From NCBI GenBank assembly GCA_945956945.1, contig CAMFJO010000037.1:1-7130 (forward strand): a stretch of 7,130 nt of DNA, in the 5' to 3' direction. Under the pieces are notes generated by a model that had not been told where the DNA came from, ran no database searches, and saw only the letters and a list, made by a program, of their open reading frames with translations. Position numbers and translations under genes: made by a program. Positions 1 to 4,605 of this stretch are shown here, one piece after another. How positions within the stretch are numbered: the first letter of the stretch is position 1; each line of letters begins with the position of its first letter. This DNA is from an uncultured Legionellales bacterium (GTDB lineage: Bacteria; Pseudomonadota; Gammaproteobacteria; UBA1113).

Positions 1-93
1 GCCTTGATGATACCGTATATCCGCAACCTGGGAAGCTAGCTTCTCAGCATCCCAAGTGAAATGAGGCCAGTTTTGATGCTCATGTATCCACAT
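1..93 (-). CDS. Fic family protein, N-terminal fragment (DUF4172-type), runs off the window
   Basis: A minus-strand frame opens with ATG at 93 and stays open for 31 codons to base 1, so only the N-terminus is present. The peptide begins MWIHEHQNWPHFTW and continues with DAEKLA and DIRYHQG. This matches the pattern I know from the DUF4172 domain at the start of many Fic/DOC proteins: W-I-x(4)-W-P-x-F-x-W, then a helix ending in R-x-x-Q-G. Fic proteins usually transfer AMP from ATP to a hydroxyl side chain of a target protein. The catalytic HPFx[D/E]GNGR motif would lie outside the window, so activity cannot be judged. ATG 93 is chosen because the family motif starts immediately, GGTGA lies 5 nt upstream, and a good promoter sits just before it. 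The same frame is open back to ATG 252, so a longer form is possible. The gene is divergent from the 494 gene. The family call is from memory of the motif. Confidence 0.72.
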   Translation of the reverse strand, partial: MWIHEHQNWPHFTWDAEKLASQVADIRYHQG

Positions 94-94
94 A

Positions 95-194
95 TTAATC
101 ACCGTATGATTTGCGGTGATTATAGCGGCTATTCGCCGCAATAGCAAGTTAATAGCCGCATAAAATGCGGTGATTAACGGCGTTATTCGCCGCA
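95..194. repeat. Two 46-bp palindrome-rich direct repeats, 54-bp period
   Basis: Copy A (95-140) and copy B (149-194) match at 35 of 46 positions without gaps, and an 8-nt linker separates them. Each copy carries two inverted repeats. In A these are 96-104 with 114-122 (9-bp stem) and 125-129 with 135-139 (GCGGC/GCCGC, loop TATTC). In B they are 149-160 with 166-177 (one mismatch, one G-T pair, loop TAAAA) and 178-182 with 188-192 (loop TTATT). A further perfect 9-bp inverted repeat joins the copies: GCGGCTATT at 125-133 with AATAGCCGC at 151-159. Stem changes between copies partly keep the pairing, which suggests selection on structure. The look is that of a dispersed palindromic intergenic element, and I cannot name its family. 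The 54-bp period equals 18 codons and the minus-strand frame is open through both copies into the fic gene. Confidence 0.8.
119..147 (-). promoter_or_regulatory. Sigma-70-type promoter for the fic gene
   Basis: On the minus strand TTGCTA (147-142, four of six matches to TTGACA) is followed after exactly 17 nt by a perfect TATAAT (124-119). Transcription would start near 112, leaving a leader of about 19 nt before ATG 93. The promoter lies within the palindromic repeat pair: the -10 is between the two hairpins of the left copy, and the -35 is in the linker between the copies. Hairpin formation or a protein bound to the repeat could therefore influence it; that is inference. Confidence 0.5.
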
Positions 195-344
195 CTCTCA
201 GAAAAACACCTCTTTCAGGGCTTGCGAAGACTCGCCACCACACCCGCACCATTGCTTAAGTCTTTGATTCTATAGGGTCTTTTCGGCAGCCACCATTCTA
301 TAAAAGGATACTTTTAATGTCTTTTTTGAATCACACTCACGCTC
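195..344. other. Intergenic stretch without a recognised feature
   Basis: This is the middle of the roughly 400-bp divergent intergenic region between the fic start and the 494 gene. I see no tRNA, no convincing gene and no terminator hairpin with a T-run. A minus-strand frame starting at ATG 252 is open into the fic gene but has no family resemblance of its own. A short direct repeat ATTCTATA occurs near 267 and again near 295. CTTTTAATGT at 311-320 resembles a lone PmrA half-site upstream of the better tandem site at 345-364. Confidence 0.5.
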
Positions 345-364
345 TTTAATATTGCCTTAAGAAT
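345..364 (+). promoter_or_regulatory. PmrA-box-like tandem element upstream of the candidate effector gene
   Basis: Two half-sites, TTTAATATT (345-353) and CTTAAGAAT (356-364), are separated by GC, giving the 11-bp repeat period of an OmpR-type response regulator. As I recall it, the PmrA element of Legionella pneumophila and Coxiella burnetii is cTTAATatT-N2-cTTAATatT. The first half agrees at 8 of 9 positions and the second at 7 of 9, with the core TTAA intact in both. The site ends 7 nt before the -10 hexamer, so it covers the place of a -35 box, and no good -35 hexamer is present. This is what an activator-dependent promoter would look like. The match was made by eye against a consensus; the regulator gene is not in the window. 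Confidence 0.6.
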
Positions 365-368
365 AAAA

Positions 369-377
369 TGCTATGAT
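369..377 (+). promoter_or_regulatory. Extended -10 promoter element of the 494 gene
   Basis: TG-C-TATGAT (369-377) fits the extended -10 form TGnTATAAT with one mismatch in the hexamer. A 17-nt spacer would put the -35 at ATATTG (349-354), which is poor by itself but lies inside the PmrA-box-like element. The predicted start near 384 gives a leader of about 110 nt. Confidence 0.5.
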
Positions 378-404
378 ACGGCTATATTTTTTCAGGGATC
401 TGAT

Positions 405-509
405 TTGGCGCTTCACACTAAAAACCATTATGAAGCCCTCAATACTATCAAGGAGGTGTATGTCAATAAAATAATAGAGCGAAGTAACTTACCATGCCAA
501 GAACCATAA
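405..509 (+). CDS. Possible 34-codon upstream ORF overlapping the start of the 494 gene
   Basis: A frame beginning with TTG at 405 has AGGGA about 6 nt upstream (394-398) and runs through ALHTKNHYEALNTIKEVYV and on to a TAA at 507-509, overlapping the 494 gene by 16 nt. The peptide is mixed polar and hydrophobic and could be helical. It contains a perfect 9-nt Shine-Dalgarno string (450-458) that is badly placed for the annotated start. The ORF could be a translated leader coupled to the 494 gene, an N-terminal part of that protein separated by a frameshift, or chance. The evidence is weak: a rare start codon, short length and no family. Confidence 0.2.
   Translation: MALHTKNHYEALNTIKEVYVNKIIERSNLPCQEP
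450..458 (+). promoter_or_regulatory. Perfect 9-nt Shine-Dalgarno string, 35 nt upstream of the 494 start
   Basis: AAGGAGGTG at 450-458 is fully complementary to the 3' end of 16S rRNA (CACCTCCTT). The only ATG close by is at 460, one base after the string, and it encodes just MSIK before a TAA at 472-474. ATG 494 is 35 nt downstream, too far for ordinary initiation. Its own nearest SD-like sequence is a weak GAAG at 481-484. The string may serve as a ribosome standby site, serve a leader peptide, or mark a start that has been lost. Confidence 0.4.
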
Positions 510-2035
510 CGCAATTTCAAGCTTTCTTAATACTATTACAATTACCCGAGTGGTCCGATCCTGAACGAGATGCCTTAGAAAGGTTATCTTTATCCGGCAT
601 ACGCGATGCCAGCAAAGACGATTGGGTGGCCGATAAATTGAACCAACGTAAAGCCTTATCACCCTATACCGTATCGCTTAACCCGAATGATATTACGAAC
701 GATCCTGCAAGAAGGTATTTTGAAACCACTTTAGCCTACCACACTTTAGAAGACAATCTCGATGCCTTGCCTGTTGAACTATTAGAATGGCTAATAGCCG
801 GTATTGCCAGCAACTTGTCCAAGGAGAGCTTGGCTGAAATTAAAAAATTGCTCCACTTGCATCCGGATCAAATTGAAGATCCTAATAGGAAACAATATGC
901 CGATGCCATTCTTAAAATCCAACAAGGCGCCTGTTTTGCACAATGGAGTGATGCTAAAAAAGAAAAAATGAAACTGCTGATGAGTTTGTGTCTCCACTGT
1001 TTATTTAGCTCTAGTGAAAACGATCGCTGGCTTCCACTGAATATTTACGATCAGGGGTTATTCAGCCAAAAAAATCGCGGTAAAGAAGCATTAAGCGCAC
1101 AAGACTCCACTCGTAACCATCACTATGGATTATTAAAAGGACATATGCCCATACCGCAAGACGATATTTGTTTTTCTGAGTTAGCCAGTGACTTCTTGAA
1201 ACCCTCGGATCAATCCACTTTTAATCAAAAAGCCCAATGGCCCAGATACGCTTTTTCAAAACGCGTGCACCCCTATTCAAACGCCATATCAGGCACTATG
1301 CTTTGCTTATTGAAACATTTTTCGTACCATAAAAAAGCCTATGGTGAAAAATCTCCTTTACATGACCCTAAAATTTTGCGTTCCTTAATACAATTAATCA
1401 TATCACTGCGGCTATTTATACATGGTGGACACAGTTTATTAGAGTTTACCTCCGTTTTAAAAGTTCCAGCAGTACAACATGAATTTAAGGACATCGTCGG
1501 GTTTTCCGAAATGGATATTGAGCGTTTATTTTATGAAGAAAATGAAACTGCTTTTTATAAAGCGCTCATGGCAACGATTGTCTATAACGAAACTTTATTA
1601 AAGCGAAGAAGTATTCAGGATGAAATAATAGCGCATGGCGGGGAATCTTCATCCGATCCCAATCGTTTCATTTCACATCCAGAATATCAAAAACAACTGG
1701 CTGAACTTAAAAGTTACATTAGAGGAGTCGTCTTACCAAAAATATCCCAAGCGCGTGGCAAACAAATCTTTGAACACGTCTTAGAGAAGCTTGAACAACA
1801 TGCGCTTTCTGAGGCAAAAGCACTCATAGAAGAATTTAGGAAAACAGCCGATTCTGTTTCTTTCTTCAAAAGTCAGGGAACTTTCAACTTTCTAGTCAAT
1901 GGCGTTGCGGGGCAAATCGATGAATTATTGAATTTTGAGCCAACCATCGAAGGTGAAATAGAGAGTGAAAGCGCTTGCAGCCATGTCAGCCAAAATACAC
2001 ACTCTCACCACAGCCACAGCTCCCAGTTTCGTTAG
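494..2035 (+). CDS. Hypothetical protein, candidate Dot/Icm (type IVB) effector
   Basis: A 513-residue protein of a family I cannot name. It has no signal peptide and no convincing membrane helix, and its many charged helical segments suggest a cytosolic or secreted protein. The most distinctive parts are HPYSNAISGTMLCLLKHF (259-276) and LFIHGGHSLLEF (307-318), followed by VLKVPAVQHEF (321-331) and an acidic and aromatic segment to about residue 376. I have an impression, not a certainty, that this module recurs in uncharacterised Legionella and Coxiella proteins. Five glutamates lie within residues 482-492 near the C-terminus, as in the E-block signal of many Dot/Icm substrates. The promoter carries a PmrA-box-like element. 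The in-frame TAA at 485-487 makes ATG 494 the first possible ATG. The last 16 residues, rich in His and Ser, are read antisense to the A-type carrier gene. No enzymatic motif is visible. Confidence 0.8.
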   Translation: MPRTITQFQAFLILLQLPEWSDPERDALERLSLSGIRDASKDDWVADKLNQRKALSPYTVSLNPNDITNDPARRYFETTLAYHTLEDNLDALPVELLEWLIAGIASNLSKESLAEIKKLLHLHPDQIEDPNRKQYADAILKIQQGACFAQWSDAKKEKMKLLMSLCLHCLFSSSENDRWLPLNIYDQGLFSQKNRGKEALSAQDSTRNHHYGLLKGHMPIPQDDICFSELASDFLKPSDQSTFNQKAQWPRYAFSKRVHPYSNAISGTMLCLLKHFSYHKKAYGEKSPLHDPKILRSLIQLIISLRLFIHGGHSLLEFTSVLKVPAVQHEFKDIVGFSEMDIERLFYEENETAFYKALMATIVYNETLLKRRSIQDEIIAHGGESSSDPNRFISHPEYQKQLAELKSYIRGVVLPKISQARGKQIFEHVLEKLEQHALSEAKALIEEFRKTADSVSFFKSQGTFNFLVNGVAGQIDELLNFEPTIEGEIESESACSHVSQNTHSHHSHSSQFR

Positions 2036-2366
2036 GGTTAATCAGCTTAAGGCGGCCATTCACACCTTCTTGAACGTAATCTATCACACTGCCCTGTACA
2101 TACGGCCACGCTGTCAGGGCAACAAAAATAGAAAAACCCGCTGTCAGCGCAATCACTTCATCGTCTTTCTCCGGTGCATCCACATAATCCAGGGTATATT
2201 TGCTCCCCGAACAACCCGCTTTTTTCATGCCAATCCGTAAAGCTGTACTGGGCGGTGTTTGCTTTCGGGCCTGGCGCTCTAAATGGGTCAAAGCTTTGGT
2301 GGTGACCGTTAAGCGCCCCACCACGCCGCATACGGTTTCAGGTTGATATTGTGTTACTTTATCCAT
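1986..2366 (-). CDS. iscA: A-type iron-sulfur cluster carrier (IscA/SufA/ErpA family)
   Basis: A 126-residue protein of the A-type carrier family (HesB/IscA), which receives Fe-S clusters from a scaffold and passes them to apo-proteins in the cytosol. All three ligand cysteines are present: C52 in KKAGCSGSKYTLDY and C117 and C119 in the closing CGCGES motif. The symbol follows gene context. In detail the protein reads more like SufA: an N-terminal extension of about 18 residues, PEKDD at 65-69, and FVALTAWPYVQG (81-92) against FVPLQAMPFIDG in E. coli SufA. It is therefore an A-type carrier whose subfamily is unsettled. Its start overlaps the stop of the IscU-like gene by 8 nt (ATGGATAA), with TGAGG 4 nt upstream of the ATG. 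It is the last gene of the operon: hscB, hscA and fdx do not follow. Its final 50 nt overlap the convergent 494 gene. Confidence 0.9.
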   Translation of the reverse strand: MDKVTQYQPETVCGVVGRLTVTTKALTHLERQARKQTPPSTALRIGMKKAGCSGSKYTLDYVDAPEKDDEVIALTAGFSIFVALTAWPYVQGSVIDYVQEGVNGRLKLINPNETGSCGCGESVYFG

Positions 2367-2724
2367 ATTGCCTCACTATATTGTTTACTGCTTCTACGAC
2401 CATACGTGCACAATAATGATACCTTTGCGGTAAAACAAGTGCTTCTACGATAAGTTTAGCCTTTAAGGTTTCCGCTGTCGAAAGGTTAACACCCGTTAAA
2501 AAAATGTTTAGCCATTCCACCGCGGCAATTAAATAGCCGCTGCCCAACACTCTATATCGCACTTCACGTATCGTATTGTTTTCAATGTATAAATACAATT
2601 GCAACCAGCTGCCTATATCTTTTGCACCGACTTCTGCTGTAAAAACACCTGGCATCTCATCCGGCCACAAGGGCTTTGCTACCGCTTGTTGCAACAAGGT
2701 TAATACCGCTTCATTATACATCAT
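2359..2724 (-). CDS. IscU-like Fe-S scaffold homologue with degenerate cluster-binding site
   Basis: A 121-residue protein that aligns without gaps to the start of E. coli IscU (128 aa) and holds its place between iscS and the A-type carrier. Shared features are the MYNEAVL start, VGA at 32-34, GxGxxIA at 61-67 and the LP-xxxx-C segment at 98-105. The active site is mostly gone. C37 is Ile37 and D39 is Ser39 (GAKDIGS). C63 is Ser62 (LGSGYLIA). H105 is Tyr104. Only C106 survives, as C105. The HscA-binding LPPVK motif reads LPQRY (98-102). IscU normally assembles a [2Fe-2S] cluster with sulfur from IscS; this protein probably cannot hold one in the usual way. The frame is intact and overlaps both neighbours (ATGA with iscS, 8 nt with the carrier gene), so it is a maintained gene and not an obvious pseudogene. 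It may modulate IscS or accept its persulfide on C105; that is inference. Confidence 0.75.
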   Translation of the reverse strand: MMYNEAVLTLLQQAVAKPLWPDEMPGVFTAEVGAKDIGSWLQLYLYIENNTIREVRYRVLGSGYLIAAVEWLNIFLTGVNLSTAETLKAKLIVEALVLPQRYHYCARMVVEAVNNIVRQYG

Positions 2725-3893
2725 TGCCCCGCCAAGTCACGCAGACGTTTTACTTCTGAACGAATCATCGCCAATGCGCGACGCACCTCTTCTTCTGTGG
2801 TATAACGGCCCAGAGAAAAACGCAAGGAAGAAAGCGCCTGGAGATCGCTCAAGCCTATCGCTTTTAACACGTGTGATGCTTCCACCTGCGTGGAATTACA
2901 CGCAGAGCCTGCAGAAGCTGCAATGTGCGGCAAACTCATTAATAAAGCTTCTGCATTGACACCCTGAAAACACACATTGATATTATGCGGTACTCTGTGT
3001 GCTTCGCTCCCATTTAAACTCACGCCGCCTAAGGACAATAAGCCAGGTAAAAACACAGCATTTAATCGGCGAATATGTTTCCCCTCTTGCTGTTCATTCT
3101 GTTTGGCACGATCAAAAGCCACACTCATCCCCACAATTTGATGGGTTGCTAAAGTACCGGCGCGTAAACCTTGCTCTTGTCCGCCACCCCAAAAAAGAGG
3201 TGTTAAGCGCGCACGCGGATTATCTCGCACAAACAGTGCGCCACACCCTTTAGGACCATAGACTTTGTGCGCGGAAAAGGACATTAAATCCACCGGTATG
3301 GTGCTTAAATCGACTGGGATTTTCGCCATCGCCTGCGCTGCGTCGACATGGAATAAAATCCCTCGGCTACGCGTTAAAGCCGCGATCTGTGCAATGGGTT
3401 GAATGGTGCCAATTTCATTATTAACCCACATTGTCGAAATTAAAGTGGTTTGCGGTGTCATAGCGGCTTCAATCGCCTCGACCGTCACAATGCCCTCTTT
3501 ATTGGGGGAAACCAAACTAATGCTAAAGCCTTCTTTCTCGAGTGCTCTAAACACATCCAATACTGCTTTATGCTCTATGGTAGTGCTAATAATGTGCTTA
3601 CCTTTTTTGGCATAAAAACGCGCGGCGCCTTGTATGGCTAAGTTATTCGCCTCTGTTGCCCCTGAGGTAAAAATAATTTCTCTGGGACTAGCGCCCACAC
3701 TGGCGGCCAATCGCTCACGGGCTTCTGCGATCGCCTTGTCGGCACGCCAGCCGTAAATGTGCGTGGCAGAACTGGCATTACCAAAATTACCAGCGCGTGT
3801 TAAACAGCGCATCATTTCTGCGGCCACCACCTCATCTACAGGGGTCGTCGCCATATAATCCAGATAAATAGGATCGAAAGCATCAGGAGTCAA
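2721..3893 (-). CDS. iscS: Cysteine desulfurase, IscS type
   Basis: A PLP enzyme of 390 residues that converts cysteine to alanine and a protein-bound persulfide, supplying sulfur for Fe-S clusters and tRNA thiolation. Near-IscS sequence runs throughout: LDYMATTPVD (11-20), FTSGATEANNLAI (75-87), the PLP-stacking H108 in IEHKAV, D184 and Q187 in HVDAAQ, the PLP lysine K210 in SFSAHK, and the catalytic C332 in SAGSACNS on the mobile loop. The closing part FSLGRYTTEEEV (359-370) is typical. The protein stops at RLRDLAGQ, so it lacks about 19 residues of the E. coli C-terminal tail that contacts IscU. The start is a TTG at 3893, supported by GGAG 7 nt upstream and by the lack of an ATG before the conserved LDYMATTP block. 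It overlaps the trmJ stop by 11 nt and the IscU-like start by 4 nt. iscR, which usually separates trmJ and iscS, is absent. Confidence 0.93.
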   Translation of the reverse strand: MTPDAFDPIYLDYMATTPVDEVVAAEMMRCLTRAGNFGNASSATHIYGWRADKAIAEARERLAASVGASPREIIFTSGATEANNLAIQGAARFYAKKGKHIISTTIEHKAVLDVFRALEKEGFSISLVSPNKEGIVTVEAIEAAMTPQTTLISTMWVNNEIGTIQPIAQIAALTRSRGILFHVDAAQAMAKIPVDLSTIPVDLMSFSAHKVYGPKGCGALFVRDNPRARLTPLFWGGGQEQGLRAGTLATHQIVGMSVAFDRAKQNEQQEGKHIRRLNAVFLPGLLSLGGVSLNGSEAHRVPHNINVCFQGVNAEALLMSLPHIAASAGSACNSTQVEASHVLKAIGLSDLQALSSLRFSLGRYTTEEEVRRALAMIRSEVKRLRDLAGQ

Positions 3894-4605
3894 TTTTTTT
3901 CTCCACGGCTGTCAAAATACCTCGTAAAATATTGAGTTCTTGTACATCGGGCCTGGCTCTATGGTACAAGCGCTTTAAGCGCGACATCAAGCGCTTAGGA
4001 AATTTAGGATCGAGAAATTGAGTCAGCACCATGATGCGTTCTAAATGTTGAAAATACCCTTCCATCGCGACATCATCCGCCAATGCGATTTCGGATCCTT
4101 CGCTCAGCGTAAAAGCATCTGCAGAGAGTGCTAAATGCAATTCGTAAGCCATGATCTGTACTGCTTGTGCCAAATTAAGCGAACTGTATTCATCTGCCGT
4201 ATCGATACACACATAAGCATGACAACGATCCAAAGCCTCATTAGTTAAACCAGTCCGCTCAGCGCCGAATAAAAAGGCAATACGGCCTGTGGTTGATTTT
4301 GCGCTTAACCAATCACCACATTCTCTTGGCCTCAAAAGCGGAGCTGCCAAATCGCGTTGACGCGCGCTCGTCCCGATGACACAGGTTACGCCGGTTAAAG
4401 CTTCATCTAAAGTGGCGGTGACACGCGCTTGCTGCAATACATCGATAGCCGAAGCTGCCAGCGCATCGGCCTCAGCATGTGGAAATTGTTTGGGCGCAAC
4501 TAAAACAAGATTTTTAAACCCCATGGTTTTCATCGCCCGCGCCGCGGCTCCTATGTTACCGGGATGGCTCGTGTTTACTAAAATAAAATCGATCTGTTTA
4601 TGCAT
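3883..4605 (-). CDS. trmJ: tRNA (cytidine/uridine-2'-O-)-methyltransferase TrmJ
   Basis: A SPOUT-class (TrmH family) enzyme that uses S-adenosylmethionine to 2'-O-methylate position 32 of several tRNAs. Counted from ATG 4605 it has 240 residues, close to E. coli TrmJ (246). Motifs in order are VNTSHPGNIGAAARAMKTMG near the N-terminus with the conserved N and R, GTSARQRDL, RPRECG, LFGAERTGLTNE (SPOUT motif 2), and EYSSLNLAQAVQIMAYE (motif 3, part of the knotted cofactor site). The C-terminal extension ends in RARPDVQELNILRGIL, almost as in E. coli. ATG 4605 is preferred over an in-frame ATG at 4635: the homologous sequence begins there, it gives a compact 8-nt overlap with the ribF stop (ATGCATAA), and AAGAGA lies upstream, though at a long distance. 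trmJ normally precedes iscRSUA in gammaproteobacteria, so this is the old neighbourhood with iscR removed. Confidence 0.92.
   Translation of the reverse strand: MHKQIDFILVNTSHPGNIGAAARAMKTMGFKNLVLVAPKQFPHAEADALAASAIDVLQQARVTATLDEALTGVTCVIGTSARQRDLAAPLLRPRECGDWLSAKSTTGRIAFLFGAERTGLTNEALDRCHAYVCIDTADEYSSLNLAQAVQIMAYELHLALSADAFTLSEGSEIALADDVAMEGYFQHLERIMVLTQFLDPKFPKRLMSRLKRLYHRARPDVQELNILRGILTAVEKKIDS

Noticed and set aside
95..194. CRISPR array
   Set aside because: Only two copies, 24% divergent, with an 8-nt linker and internal hairpins; there is no spacer structure and no cas gene.
94..252. Fic protein starting at ATG 252
   Set aside because: The frame is open, but the extra residues encode the repeats and no family sequence, and the likely promoter lies downstream of that start. 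Kept only as an alternative.
352..377. TTGCCT as the -35 of the 494 promoter
   Set aside because: The spacer to TATGAT would be only 14 nt; the extended -10 with an overlapping activator site explains the region better.
791..997. Minus-strand open frame inside the 494 gene
   Set aside because: Antisense shadow, with low-complexity Phe-rich sequence and no upstream signals.
1960..1985. Rho-independent terminator for the minus-strand operon
   Set aside because: The AAGCGCTT palindrome there is too short to form a stem-loop and no T-run follows on the minus strand.
1965..2240. Plus-strand open frame of 91 codons
   Set aside because: It lies antisense to the A-type carrier gene and overlaps the end of the 494 gene in another frame. 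It resembles no family.
2576..3641. Several plus-strand open frames opposite iscS and the IscU-like gene
   Set aside because: All are antisense to well-supported coding sequence with clear family motifs, and they have no ribosome binding sites or recognisable domains.
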